Shown in pieces: positions 49,546 through 62,878 of a DNA stretch of 64,000 nt. Made by a program: the position numbers and the translations under genes. Within the stretch, counting starts at the first letter, position 1; the number at the start of each line of letters is the position of its first letter. Below the pieces are notes generated by a model. It had not been told where the DNA came from, made no database searches, and worked only from the letters and a program-made list of their open reading frames with translations. The stretch comes from Gossypium raimondii (Eukaryota; Streptophyta; Magnoliopsida; Malvales; Malvaceae), in assembly GCF_025698545.1 (NCBI RefSeq), contig NC_068569.1:10292001-10356000 (forward strand), given 5' to 3'.

Positions 49546-52500
49546 ATGGATTCTAGCAGGCGAGCGGTGGAATCGTACTGGAGATCGCGGATGATCGATG
49601 GGGCAACCTCGGATGAAGATAAAGTAACGCCCGTTTATAAGTTAGAAGAGATCTGCGAGCTCTTGAGATCGTCGCATGTTAGTATTGTCAAAGAAGTTTC
49701 AGAGTTTATCTTGAAACGACTCGATCACAAAAGCCCTATCGTCAAGCAGAAGGTAATTTCATTCAATTCGCTTTGAATTTCTTGTTTTCAGTTTGGTTGA
49801 ATGATGGAATTTATAGACAGCTCTAAATCATATTTGTTGTTTTAGATGAGAAAATTTTTGCCGGGGAAGTCTTTTTTGAGAACTTTAACTCAATTTTAGT
49901 CAAATGGTTAAAGTAAGGATCATAAAATTTACCCAAGTTTTAACTTTTAAGTCGTCAAATATCAGTATTAAAGTATCACTTTGTTTTTGCTCATAAAAGC
50001 AATAGGCTATTAACAAAAATTAACTAGAGGAGCCTTATATCCTTCTAGGCGAATAAGTCTTGTCATGTAAATGCTGCGTGTTTAACGTGTGGGCAAGTTT
50101 TTTTCCCATAAGTGAATTATTAGAGCATGATATGATGATACTCAGTGGGTAGTGGGATCTTGCAGGCTTTGAGGCTGATAAAGTATGCAGTTGGAAAGTC
50201 TGGTGTGGAGTTTAGGAGAGAGATGCAGAGGAACTCAGTGGCTGTTCGTCAGTTAATTCATTACAAGGGACAGCTGGATCCCTTGAAAGGGGATGCACTT
50301 AATAAGGCCGTGCGGGAAACAGCTCGTGAGGCTATTTCTGCTATATTTGCAGAGGACAATAATACCAGTAAGCCTTCTCCAGCAGATGACTTTAACAAAA
50401 GAATAGAAGGATTTGGCAACACAAACTTCGAAATGCCATCAAATGAGAAGAAATCATTTCTAAGTGAAGTAGTTGGTATTGGAAGTGCTTCTATCAAGCA
50501 GGGAATTAGTAGTTTCACCCAGGGTCCTTCGCTTAGAAAGAATGATAATGGAAGCTACAAAGGTCCTACTCTTCGGAGGTCGTTGACTACAGAAATTGAC
50601 CATTCTGATAAGTACAATCCAGCTGAATTGCGCAATGATTCTCAAGAGTTTTCCAATAATACTTCTAGTGGAACTTGGGGCCTGGATTCGAGAGTATTAA
50701 AGACAGAAACAACAAATGGGGAATCTAGCTCAAATTATTCAGCGACTAAAACTCGTGAAGAGAGATTATTGGAAACTATAGTTACATCTGGTGGTGTCCG
50801 TCTACAACCTACTCGAGATGCTATTCAGGCTTTCCTTGTGGAGGCTGCAAAGCTTGATGCATTGGCTTTAAGTCATGCTCTTGAATCTAAGCTTCTATCT
50901 CCATTGTGGCAGGTAACTTGCTATTCCTTTGTATCGAATCATTGGACGACAAGATCACGTACTTAGCTCTACCCCAGGTTATCTACCCAAACTATTATCA
51001 CTTCAACCACTTGTCAATCATGCAGTCCTACTGTACTATGTGATCATGTTTCATATTGGTGATAATTTTGTATTGATATCTTTTACAAACCAATGAATGG
51101 CATATTTGTGTTTTTTATCTCTTAACCTTAACAAGAATTTTTGATGGTCAGGTTCGCATGAAAGCTGTGTGTGTGCTTGAGTCAATTTTGAGGAGAAAGG
51201 AAGATGAGCATTTTGTGATTGTGGCTTCATATTTTACTGAGAACAAAGATGTTGTTTTGAGATGTTCCGAGTCTCCCCAAGCTTCTCTAAGAGAAAAGGC
51301 CAACAAGGTAATTATCTTAGTCAACCTTATGTTCTGTTTTTAATCTGAAATAACATCGTTTTTGTTAAGTTTAATGTCCAGCCTAGAGCACTGTTTTTCG
51401 TGCCATGCTTGTATGGTTCCCCCCCCCCCCCCACCTCCTTTTGCTAAGCAACTAAAACAAGCTCTGATTAAATAAACTGAAATCATGGAGGATAAAGAAA
51501 TTCACCTAACTTATGCTTGAGAACTTGCTTTAGGCATATAGAAAATTTCATTTGAAGTTCTTTTTAAACGTTGGTTGTATTTTGGTTTCATGATAATTGT
51601 TGGTAGAACGATTGATTTTCCTTCCTGTTTGGGTTCATTAAGGCCATGGATTTACTAATGGCATGTTTATGCAATATAAGTTGATGTACTGTATTAGTTT
51701 CTTCGTTCGATATTCACATTCTATTATGTTATGATTGGCTTTTGCAATTTTCACATTCTATTTCAGTTCCTTTTTTATCACCCTTCAGCATAAATCACAA
51801 TATTCATGTTATTTGTATGGTTATTGTGCTTAATCTCTACTTCTTTAGATATCATGATTCTGAATGTTATATGAGCTTTACCAGTTATTATGTATTCAGA
51901 TGCTGATTTATAGGTGGTAAATACTATTTTCCGTGTAAATGAAATTGAAGCCACAGTTGACATATATATGTGATCTTGGTAAACAGGTGTTGATCCTTTT
52001 GAATGGAGAACAGGCAGGTGATTTGGCTAGTAATTCAGAGAAGTCTTCAAAGCCCATGACAACTCCTGTTCAAATGCCTGACCTGATAGACACTGGTGAT
52101 CCTGATGATTATGATGGACAAAATACATCTATAAAAGATTCGCATAATCAAAATACTTCAAATCTGACCGGAACCCCACTTATTGATGACTTACTTGGAG
52201 ATGGTATAGATGCTGGTCTGAGTCCCAGCAAACAGAAATATGATGATGATCCCTTTGCAGGTGTCTCATTTCACTCTGGCGAAGGTAGAGAAAATGTGGA
52301 CGATCTTTTCTCTGGGATGACTATAGATGACAAGTCAGTTGGCAATGGTAATCATGTGGCTGCTAATAAAAAATCTGAACTAATTGATATCTTTGGGACC
52401 AATTCTGAAGCTCCATTCGAGCCAGAGAATAAAACAAATTCTGTTAATGATTTAATGGCTGGCTTGTCGATGAATGAGAATCCACCTAATTTGAAGCAGA

Positions 52501-53854
52501 AAGGAATGACTTCTGAGGCCCCTGAAAATATATTTGCCAATATTAACACTCATTCTAGCCAACAAGCTTCTAATGATGCTTTGAGTGGCATCTTTGGTTC
52601 TCAAGCCACGGGGATGAATGCAACTCCGATGTTTCCTTTAGGGACCATGCCATATGCTGTTCCTCCCGGAATAATGTTTAACCCAGCCTTTTCCTCTCAG
52701 CCTATGAATTATGGTGCTATGGGGAGTTTCTTTGCGCAGCAGCAATTGCTTGCTACAATGTCTAACTTACAACACTTTGGTAATCTTAATGCACAAAATG
52801 CTGGGATTAATCATGTTTCCAGTGGATCAAATGGAGGATCACCTATGCCTGATATTTTCCAGTCAAATTTGCCAACTCAAACAGCTAGTTCTATGATGAA
52901 CAATTCTAAGAAAGAGGACACCAGAGCGTTTGATTTTATTTTGGTAAGTTTAAGTTCTAGCATTTTCCGTTTAAGGTAGTCTTATACCAATTTCCTCGAG
53001 ACATTATAAGTTACCTTTGCATTCTTGAAGTAATTGTTCCATTACTTGTCAAAACCTGAGGTCCTGGAATGTCTTCTATTAAACATGCTTGTGACTCATC
53101 ATACTTGTTATTTTATGTTTGATGACAAGCTTTACCCTCCCTGCCAGTGGTCAAAAATTATCTCAGGGCCTGTCTCTGTTTTCAATTACTTTTGCTATTT
53201 GTCTTGTGACTCGTCATACATGTTATTTTTTGTTTGATGGCAAGCTTTACCCACCTTGCCAGTGTTCAAAAATTGTCTCAGCTAGTTCTTAGGTGTTTAA
53301 AACTCTTCATGCTTTCTATCCACTACTTAGGCAGATAAAGCAGCATTTTGAAGGTGGAAAATGAGAAATTAGTTAAAAATTGCTGTTTCTACTGGCATCT
53401 AGATGCAGAGATAACTAATAACTTTCTGTTGGACTTGTGAAATCTGACTTGGAAAAATATATCATCCGGTTGTCTACTTTCATGGACCAAAGCATTTTGA
53501 GTCTGTGAATGCTTTTTACTTGTATTATGCCCAATCATGCCATATTTTCCCTGCATGACTCTTTAAGCTACCTTGTGCAAATAGCAACACCCTCCTTAAG
53601 AAGGCCTATACATGTGTTATATAATTTGGGCCTCTTCCCTTTCTCAAGATTTTTTATTTTCTTGGACTGCCGTAGCTAGTATTCTTTATTTTTTTTCTCT
53701 TTTCATTTTCTATGTAGCATGAGATTTAAATCAGATTAAATATGATTCAGCTCTGGAGTGAGCCATTTGTGGATTACACCTGATAATCTTGTATCTGGCT
53801 TTTGTTTTGCAGGACCATCTTGCAGCCGCTCGTGATCCAAAGAGGACTGTGTAA
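49546..53854 (+). CDS. MTV1: MTV1-like / tepsin-type ENTH-VHS trafficking protein
   Basis: Clathrin and AP-4 accessory protein of the trans-Golgi network, involved in sorting to the vacuole. Exons 49546-49752, 50166-50912, 51152-51307, 51987-52943 and 53813-53854 give 702 aa; all introns are phase 0. Residues 1 to about 135 form the ENTH domain (SRRAVESYWRSRM, LLRSSHVSIVKEVSEFILKR, ALRLIKYAVGKSG). A VHS-like helical domain follows at about 262-380 (LLETIVTSGGVRLQPTRDA, then VRMKAVCVLESILRRKEDE and ASLREKANKVLILLNGEQ), as in tepsin. The rest is a disordered acidic linker with DLIDTGD, DDPF and DDLFSGM motifs, typical adaptor-binding short motifs. A Gln/Met/Asn-rich region precedes the conserved C-terminal KKEDTRAFDFI-DHL, whose last 13 residues come from a tiny exon. 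Agreement with Arabidopsis MTV1 as I remember it is high throughout. Confidence 0.95.
51419..51432 (+). repeat. C14 homopolymer in MTV1-like intron 3
   Basis: Fourteen consecutive C residues lie in the intron between 51308 and 51986. The length may be affected by sequencing error. Confidence 0.85.
53088..53281 (+). repeat. Duplicated 79-bp block in MTV1-like intron 4
   Basis: Two 79-bp copies, at 53088-53166 and 53203-53281, both begin CTTGTGACTC and end TCTCAG. They share GACAAGC/GGCAAGC-TTTACCC and GCCAGT-GTCAAAAATT blocks and differ at roughly ten positions. A 36-bp spacer separates them. Confidence 0.85.
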
Positions 53855-55100
53855 GGTATTGTCTTGAATGACGGTGATTTTCTTTCGAAATAATGAAGCC
53901 GTTATATTACATGCATCTTTGACCATTGCATTGCATGTAATGTAAATAGGTGGGAAACATCCAAGTCAAAAAGTATAAGCTACAATTTTGTTGGGAAAAT
54001 GTTGTGTAGTTCGCTATTATAGCTTTCTAGGTACTTTGTCTTTTTCTATGGTATTTGTTTTTCAGTTACTTTCTTGTTGGAATGGATTTGTAGAGTTTCT
54101 GTACCGCCTGTCTTTCCCACCGCCACCACGAGAAAAGCGTGTTTCCACCGGTAAGGCATTTCGACTGAGACAATGTACATCAACAGCAGGTCTTGACTCT
54201 TAAAACTCTATGGAGCATTGAAGTTGAATTGCCCTTTTTCAAACTTACATGTTTTGATCTGTTAAAATGCCTGCAAATATTATGTATTTATGTCTTAAAT
54301 TTATAGAAAATGGCTCTTTTTTCTTTTTTTTTGCCCCTAGCTTTATAAATGTATGCTCCACGTGCAATTAATTTTGGGTTTTACGTTACTAGCCTTTTGA
54401 ATTTCCAAAATAAATTATTAAAATTTACGACATTAATTTTATTACATAAGTAAAAATAAATAGGCATTTTGTTGTCGATGAAATTTGAAAGCTATTAATT
54501 GGTTCGAGAAATCTTGTTGGCTTTTTGATATTCAAATGTTGATTTTATCATTAGTTTCTTCTCAAATCATTTTAAAACCATAATGGGTAAATAAAAAGAA
54601 AAGAAATAAGTACTTTATTTTCAATAAATCACGATCATTGATTTTCTTAAATTAAATACTCTCAGCTATTGCGAATATTCTCCAAGTAGGTTCTTACATT
54701 TTCCAAAAACAGGAACTAAAAATGAGTACATCTTTATTATGTATGCTTGGGTAAGTCATCCAATACGAGTATATATTTGATGAAGATATATTGAATTAAA
54801 AGTTATATATTTAAAGAAATATATTGTATAATAATCATGTTTGAGTACGAGTAAAACAAATATTTAATGAGTAAAATAATGACAAATATGAATTGCACAT
54901 AGATTTAAAACATCGAATGATTGTGTAAAAGAAAATTGAAAAGTCCGGATAACTATTTCATCCGAAGTAATATTCGCTGCTTAGCATATCTACACATCAA
55001 TGTGTATGTACAAGTACAAATTGTGATCTCAAAGTAATGTCAGTATAATCAAATGTCCAAAGGGGATTTAGTGGCGCAGCCCGAGAAGAAAAGATTTAAA
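53855..55100. other. Convergent 3' spacer
   Basis: The MTV1-like and LETM1-like genes end toward each other here. The outer parts should be their 3' untranslated regions. No further gene is supportable; an open frame at 53988-54203 (plus) shows no family signature. Confidence 0.55.
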
Positions 55101-58100
55101 TTAAGGTGTTTTAGAGTTAGGGTCTTGGAGGTTGCTCCACGATGTAACATCCATCTTCTTGGTTCTTTTGAGTTGCTTCGCAGTGTCCAAACGCTCAGAC
55201 GAATATGGTGATGGAATCTTGTTAAGCAGTAAATAAAAAAATGATTTAGCACAACTGTTGTTAGCAAAAGAGAAGAGGGGACAACAATGAAGTCCTTACC
55301 AAAGATGGTATGTACTTGTTGATCGCTGCTAACATTGCTGCATGGCCTACAGCTGATACCTGGCAATAAGATTAGGGAAAAAGATGAATATATAAGCTAA
55401 CTTGAATTGAAGCAGGGTAACACTACCGAGTTATGTTATTCAGATTCAAGGGTGAATGTCGGGATACGGGCATGGATTCGACACGGGTATGTGTGTTTGC
55501 AATGTGGGTAGTATGCATGTGTAAGAGTGCTCATGCAAAACAAGTAGGGATCACAGGATACACCAACAAGCATGCTGCCTAATCTCCAAGTAGCCACGGG
55601 CAGGCCTTTAGATATATTGCATATAATGGTTCACTTATGGGGGTTGCTTCCTAGATGGACTGCATTCTAGGAACCAAAACATGGCTGCCAACTAAACTAA
55701 GCATAATGAAAGGAAGTTAATGAGACATTTCAAAAAGGATAGTAACGGATGAATGCTCATCCGAAAAAGTATTATGATGACGTATTCCATTTGGTTGTCC
55801 TCTTTAATTTTTTCAAGATCTGGAAACAAAATGATTCACCATCAAGGAAAGGGAAACTAATAGACCTAATCAATGAATTTAATGATGGGGTTTTATCATA
55901 GCAAATCAACCTCTGAATGATGAAAGTGTTGGTTATAGAGAGGGGTTATACTGCTTACAGGAAGAAGCATTAGAATTGTAACAGGGATAAGTGTAGCAAT
56001 GTCATTCAGTGTTCTTTTTAACTTCCTTTTTTCTCTGGCTGTGACCTTCTGTCCACGCAATTGCTTTGCAAGTAGCTCAAGGGAAACTGTGATGTCGACA
56101 AATAGCAACTGAGTTCCCAAACATACATCCTGCAAAATTTTCGTTGTTTTATCATCAGTGCTCAAAGTATAAGACCTAGTATGAATCTGTTCAGTGACAA
56201 GATGCTGGGTTATTGGCCTTACCCTACTTGAAGCAATCAATTTGATGCAGTATTTTCTAATTAAACTTTCATTCAGGGAGCTTGACTTGGAGATGCCAGT
56301 TCCCTCCTCAAAGGATACCGTATCTTTCCCGGCTGAACCGAAGAGCTGCAGCTGTCAATAGTAAAAAAAAAAACTGTAAAGCAGTGGTAACAGTTGTCCA
56401 CATGTCTGCGTGTATGATTAAGCTGTCAAGATTTTGCATTTGATTTTCACAATCTCAGAAAGCTACCTGCCAAAACAGTGACTAAATAATGTTAATTTGT
56501 TCAGTGTTATTGTTGGCTTCAGGACTGCATATCAGTTTTGCATCAGTAAATGAAGTTTCCTGGTGGGTGGTCATATTCTTTTTTGTTAGAGAAGGTTGTA
56601 TAATAGAAGGCATATCAGGCTTGCAGAAGGGAAAACTGTAAGAGACCTTGACAGTTGAGACTAGGCATCACCACATTGCTCATCTGCATCACTTTTATAC
56701 CCCTACCCTTATACTAAATTCGATGACATACACATTCTTTAGTACCTTTATCATCATCAACCAGACAACCCTGGTCCTACTGGCAGTCTACTTATTCTTC
56801 CACCTTTGAACTCAACTTCACTGGTTATCTGGTACTGTCATCATCATTGTTTATATGATCATGTCTGGTTTTCCCCAATATCATTGCAGCAAATGGTTTC
56901 TAGAAAAGGACCACTCTTTTGATGCTTTCTAGGGTAATGCCCTTTCATAAATTGTGGTTTCGGCCAATCATGATGTTTCACATGCAAAATACAAAGGCCT
57001 TGCAACTTTTAAAAACTTTTTCCCTGACTGGTATTTGAGCAAAGTACAAACGTGAAGCACTTTAGTAGTCACTCCATCTATCACAGTTTCCTCTCTTAAT
57101 TATTTCCAGTACGAGGAAGGTGTATCCTCATGAGATTGTTAAATTCCTAGTCAAATAACATTGCTTGAACTGTATTCATCCTACTTACAGTCATACAGGA
57201 TTTCACCATTATTATTGTTTTTTCCTTCAAATCTGCAGCAAGTTTGCCAATGGAATTTATAGTGAAAGGAAATGACATAACATTGCATATCTGAATTTAG
57301 AATCCATACCCTTTTCGTCAGACACAAATGTCTAAATTCATCAATTTGAGGTTCTTCTGTTGTCAGTGCTTCCAAGACCTCTGAAAACCGGGTTGTGCCA
57401 CTGCCAATAGCTCCCGTAGATGGTCCGTCCTTAGAGTCACTCGAGTTTGTAATCTTTAATGGTTCCCTGCTAGAGAATTCAATATTAGTTCAATAATGTG
57501 TTCTTTTAGTACAAAGTTCATTCAACTGAGGAGAACACCATGGGAATGCCATATGAAACAACCAACATACCCTGATCTATCGTAAGCAGCCCAGTAATCT
57601 TCCAGACATATACATAACAGCTTTTGGCTGAAAATTTCAGATAACCATATCTTTAATTTCCAATTTACTAAAAAAAAGGATGACTTAAAATATTATGGTA
57701 GAAATATTATTGACTACCTCTGGAGCAAGAATGCTAACAACTGAGAATCTAAGGGCTGCTGAGTTGAGCGGCTGAAGTGAGCAAACCCAGAAAACACATC
57801 ATAGCAAACAGTAAAAACTTTTGACAATATGATTTCTTTCTCTGCTTGTATCGTGTGCTGCTTGGACCTTCCTTTCTCAGAATACCTTGTGCAAGAAATT
57901 GTATCATAAAAATCAAGCCATCCAATTTCATCAGTTACTACCTGTACGTATAATGTTAGCCTTCGGGTTAGTTCTGGATTCAAGGGTCGGAAAAATGTCA
58001 GATTGAGATTGACTCTACAGTTCAATGTGATGTCCTAATCCAGGAATAGAGGGGTAAGAATAAAATGCAAGAATTCTTGCCAAGCTCAATGGGTAAATCA

Positions 58101-60782
58101 AATGGCTTGTTTTAGGCATTTTCAACATAAAGCCATAATAAAACTAACCTCCATGAAGAATTGGTAAACTGATATGGAAGAGAATTCTGGGTAAATGAAA
58201 AGGATGCCACACTCCAAGTAGCTGCACCCAAAGCACTAACTCTTATGGCATATTTCAATGTGCAGTTATCTGGAGTCAATGAACTCAAACACATTTTACC
58301 TCAGGAAGTCCTTCACCAGCTCATCAAGATCGTTTATGCGCAATTGCGACAAAAACAATCTAGTCCGCCTTCCTAGATATGCAAAAAGTCCTAACGTAGC
58401 CAAGCTATCTGCTTGAACCTGTCAAAATTTTAAATCCAAATATTTATATAACTGCTTAACAATGTAAACCATGAAGCCAGGGAAATATTCATACATGACA
58501 TGGAAATCATGAGACAAACCTTGCTATTAAATACCAGTTTGCCTGGAATTGTGGTTTCTTTGGTGAAAGCTACTGAGAGTTTTCTCTGAGCCAACCCTAT
58601 CCAAAATTCCAGATCATCACTCTTCTTGCCAGACAGAACCTTTGCTCCAAAATGTGACAGGAAATGAGTTTCAAATCCTGCCTCAGTAGCTAACTTATGT
58701 AATTTGTCGACCGAAACAATACCATGTGAAAGATCCATAAGCTCCGTTATAGCATCGCCTACTAATATTTTAGACAAGGGACAAGAGATATGTTCAGAGC
58801 ACAATTTCTCTACAGCAGCACAGCAGCTTATAGCCACAATAATTCCTGCAACGCCACTGAATATTCTTGTGTTTAGCTAGGTTAAACCATAAGTTACACG
58901 ATAATCAGTGAATTTCTCCAAAGGTGAAATTCCTAGCATGTTTGCAGAAATAAACATACGAACCTCATTCATAGTTACCATAGGGACAGAGTTGTTAAGT
59001 AGGGAGGGTGTCAATAATCCTAGAGGGAATAAAAACTTTTAGTTGAAAGCAAAGGAGTTTTTTGAGCAAACCTTCCTGCATACTCCGTAGACCATTTCTT
59101 TAACAATGGATTGAAAAATTCTGCCATCCGTGGAAGTTCCACCACTCTGAACCATTCTACCAATTCTGGATGTCTCAGTTTCAACCGACTTTCAATGAAT
59201 TCCTCTAATGAATCTGTCTCTGTCGTCAAACTGAAGCAAATGGCAAAACAAAATGTTAGAGCTGCTAAGCACCAATAATCACCAAGCATTCCTGAGAAGG
59301 AGACAAGAAAGTAGACTTGACCAGAGTCAGAGAACTCTTGGGGAGTTTTCTGCAGGTATTAGCACAAAAACCGAGTGTAATCTAATAGTATGAAATCTTT
59401 GAAAACAAAAGGAGTTGGTTTTTGGAGTTTTAGATCTTTTGTATCATCATAAATGATACCGATAATAGAAATTAAAAGAGCTGCCGCAAAAACTTACATC
59501 TTTCTAACTGGGGATGGATTGTTATGACGTTCTTGAGAGAGCAAAATCTCCACTTCGATTACGGTTTTCAACATAGCATAAACAGCTACCTGAAGAATCA
59601 TATTAGTCAATGATTCTTCTCCAATATCACATTTCCTTTAGTAATTCGCAAAAAAAATGTCCTATCTCAATTCAACAAAAGTATCTATGGACCATGTGAT
59701 AGTTCAAGGAACTAACAACACACGAAACACTATGAGCTTGCACCATATGTTTAACCTATCTATATAAGTAGTTCCCAACAACATGAATCCCAATACCTTA
59801 AATGTACTATTAGTAGAATATTTTCTAAAAATGCACAAGCTCCTAATTTGCTTGTACTTATTTGGGGCTTTTAAGCATATACCTGATGAGCGATACGTTT
59901 ATGCCATTGATGCACGTCCTTTCCATTCCAAGCCATTGCAAGCTCAGCACTGGTTCCATCCAATTCAAGTGACTCAACAGCAAGGGAAAAGCTTCTGGCA
60001 GATTCATGTAATACCCAAAGAAGACAATTCACCCTATTGAATTTGGTTGCAGGAGAATCCGCCTCAGGTAAAAGAGCCTCATTGCCAGTATCAGAGGGAT
60101 CACAAGGAGGCGAAGATGACACTGATGATAATGCACCTAGAAGTATAGCCTTTGAAGAAGTATAACCAGCAAACCACAATCCAAGTAAGCTGCTCTTCTT
60201 TGCAGTGAAATGACTCCCCCGCAGCCTTGGGTGGAAGTTTGAGCAGTGGAATGTACTTGAACTAGGCTTCCAATCCCATCCATAAGAAGATTGAAAAGTT
60301 TGTCTGTGACAGATAAAATATGTTCAACTCCTGAAACCAACAAATCCATTAAATACTAAATTGCTTCCCCCCATCTTCCATTTTGATTCATTTAGCCTTT
60401 TTGGTTTTCAAAGAGAATTAATGAACTGATCCAAAATGAATATTACATGAATCAGATGAGCAATTTACAGTACATTACTGGGTTCTAAGTCCCAAACGAA
60501 GTCAACACAACTTCATATAACCAAAAAGAATCAAATAAAAATGAATGCCTTTGAATCAGATGAAAAGAAAATAGCAAATGCAACAAATTAAAGATTTCTA
60601 TGAATTTGATACAACCAAAGGCACCAAACAAAAAAACCAAGATTTTTTTTTTTTTTTGGGTATCCTTGAATCCGTTTGAAGGAGTAAAACATTGAAGACG
60701 TGGATAAGGGAGAAGAAAAAAAAATAGAAACTTACGTGTAATAGGAGAAATGGGGCAGTTGAAGAAACAAATGGGAAGCCAT
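55101..60782 (-). CDS. LETM1-like protein with C-terminal LETM1 motif
   Basis: Fourteen minus-strand exons: 60782-60736, 60303-59883, 59589-59498, 59230-59072, 58856-58520, 58418-58300, 58221-58149, 58034-57718, 57627-57571, 57466-57310, 56351-56223, 56129-55959, 55359-55300 and 55217-55101. They total 2256 nt for 751 aa and every join keeps phase. The start MASHLFLQLPHF with Ser-rich sequence may be an organelle presequence. Residues about 240-260 (GSGVAGIIVAISCCAAVEK) could span a membrane. The C-terminus carries TAREKRKLKRTLNDIATLIP, then VTILMLLPVSAVGHAAMLAAI and IPSPYSSERLD. This is the LETM1-type block that in LETM1 lies after the inner-membrane helix and contacts ribosomes. The overall order resembles the longer plant LETM1-like proteins (as in AT3G11560, from memory) but with a shorter middle. 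Role and compartment are inferred; it is not LETM1 itself. Confidence 0.85.
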
Positions 60783-61595
60783 GGAATGGAAGCAACAAAG
60801 AAGAAAAAGGCAAAAGGGGTGTTAGTCATTTAAAATGATAAGAAATAGAACTTTGGGCAGCGAAAGCATCGAGGTAAGTAGGTAGGTACACGGTTTATAA
60901 TATTAGTTTGTTGTTTTTTTAATTACAGGTAGATGTTCTTGTTGCCTGTCCTTGGTTTTGTCTCCCGCCAGCCTTTTCTTTTTCTTTTTTTTTTTAATGA
61001 CAGATAATTTTGTGTTAGAAAAAGATAAAATGAAATTAAATTTGATTTAACCAGGATATTTAGAAATCATTTCAACTTGAAACAGTCCACTCAATCAACT
61101 TACTACTTTAATATCATTCTCCATTATTTAGAAAAGAAAACCTAATTGATCTCTTTAACCCAGGATTTGAATGTGAAAAAGAAGAAACTGTGATGTTGGT
61201 TATTGCATGCATCGTCTTAAACAATTTCTCTCTGGATTTTCATCTTCGATCAGATTAATTGAATCCAGAAGCTCAATGAAAATAATAAATTTATATGAAA
61301 AAAGGGATTGTAATTCATTCCTTTTGGTTTATTTCATTTCAGTCGGTTATCTCCATTGATTTTTTAGTATCTAAAATTAATAACTAAGTTGGTTGAATGA
61401 AGCGATATTAAATTTGTATATTTTAAAATATTATAGTAAATATTTTACTTTATAAACTTTGTGAATTTGTAAAGGAATATGCCACTTAAACAAAGGAAAA
61501 TTCCTATGAGCCCAAGGGGGAAAAAACTTAGTGCAATAAATCTTTGATCAGTTATTGTTGAGATGTGAGATGATTAGCAATTCGGCATTAATATA
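60783..61595 (-). other. Promoter and leader of the LETM1-like gene
   Basis: The minus-strand upstream DNA includes a possible TATTATAAAC TATA element about 110 bases before the ATG at 60782. An upstream ATG at 60829 is out of frame with the main start. The COX19 3' untranslated region must also lie in the far part of this spacer. No other gene is seen. Confidence 0.45.
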
Positions 61596-62878
61596 TCATT
61601 TTTCTGAATATTCTTTTCCGACAGATGCTTCCATCTCCGATGAGTTCCCAAATCCAAGTTCCGACAAGTCCTGCTTTGCCATCAAGTTCCTGTGAAAAAG
61701 AACAAACATTTTTCCAGTTTAACTCGTACTTATAAATGCACATATTATATACCAACATACAAAACACACACGTATATTGCGACTTAGTTTGCACAATATA
61801 AAAATTTTAATGCCTAGAGTGTGGATTAGCACAGGATTTCAGATCAAGGATTAACTAATTTCATCCACCATAATCACTCAGTACTCATGAAATATCTTTA
61901 CAAATTTCTGTTCAAAACATTCAACAAAAACTTTTTTCTCATATTAGATTACTAAATCTGATCTTGTGCGGGGTTGTGTCTTGCATGCATAAAATGTTAT
62001 GATATGAGATTTTTAGCAGATACAGGGACTGGAACTACATACAGAAGATCATTCAATCGAACCAGCAAAGTAAGATTCTGAACAAATAGATCAAAATTTT
62101 CTGAAAGAAAAATTTAAAAAATATATATATATTTCTTACAGCAAGAAAATTGAAGGCAATTGAGGCTCACTTTTCCATTCGACACTGCAAGTATTTCTTG
62201 GAGAATTGCCTACATTTTTCCGATTTATGACCAGAAGTTTTAAGGCAACTGAGGTACTCTTTCTTCTCCTAAAGGAATTAGAAAAAAAGGTTAGTAACAT
62301 TGAAGTTACAAACACAATTCAAGACCTCAATTAGAAAATCTTGTTTCAAGAAAATACTAGTACTTCTTTTAAAGAGCTCCAAGAATGAAAAGCAAGATTG
62401 CTTACCAAGTCACACTCATGCAAATGATCCAAAGGGAAGATGCCCTTCTCGGGTGGCACTGGTCTCAGCCCTCTATTCCCACCAAATGCACCTCCTATTC
62501 CAAATGGGTGAACTCACTGTTTAAAAAACAAGGCTATACAATTTGGGAAAACTACAAAAAAAAAAAAAAAGAAAAACTAGTATCCTCAGAGGACATTTAT
62601 CGAACACCTAACCAGCAATTTAAACTACACTAAAGAAAATGAAGTGTTCTGAAGAACAACATAAACAAAAGGCAATTTTCTTCCCTAAGCTTCAAAGGGA
62701 TTGGACTTGGCAACTTTTTAAAAGCATGGGAACACGATATATTTAAGGACTATACTGGCAAGCTGAAAATTTTCAAGAGACTGATTATCAAAGAAACAAA
62801 ATTCTCTCGTAAGAAGGAAAAGAAAAAAGAGAAAAAAGAGGAAGTTAATTTCCATGTTATGGAATTACCTGCACTCAT
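61596..62878 (-). CDS. COX19: Cytochrome c oxidase assembly protein COX19
   Basis: Small copper-binding protein of the mitochondrial intermembrane space, needed for copper delivery during cytochrome oxidase assembly. Minus-strand exons 62878-62869, 62494-62406, 62268-62171 and 61689-61596 total 291 nt for 96 aa, all in phase. The first coding exon holds only 10 nt (ATG AGT GCA G). The N-terminus MSAGGAFGGNRGLRPVPPEK leads to GIFPLDHLHEC. Twin CX9C motifs are intact: Cys31/Cys41 and Cys52/Cys62, the disulfide-bonded hairpin imported by MIA40. NLMAKQDLSELGF follows the second helix, as in other COX19 proteins. Length is normal for the plant family (about 98 aa). No presequence is expected. It is too split to appear as one open frame. 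Confidence 0.95.

Noticed and set aside
60137-60349. 70-codon minus-strand frame (MDLLVSGVEHILSV...)
   Set aside because: It overlaps LETM1-like exon 2 in another frame; only the other frame continues into the later exons and matches the family.
61588-61794. 68-codon minus-strand frame at COX19 exon 4
   Set aside because: Wrong frame; the phase from exon 3 gives NLMAKQDLSELGF, the conserved COX19 end.
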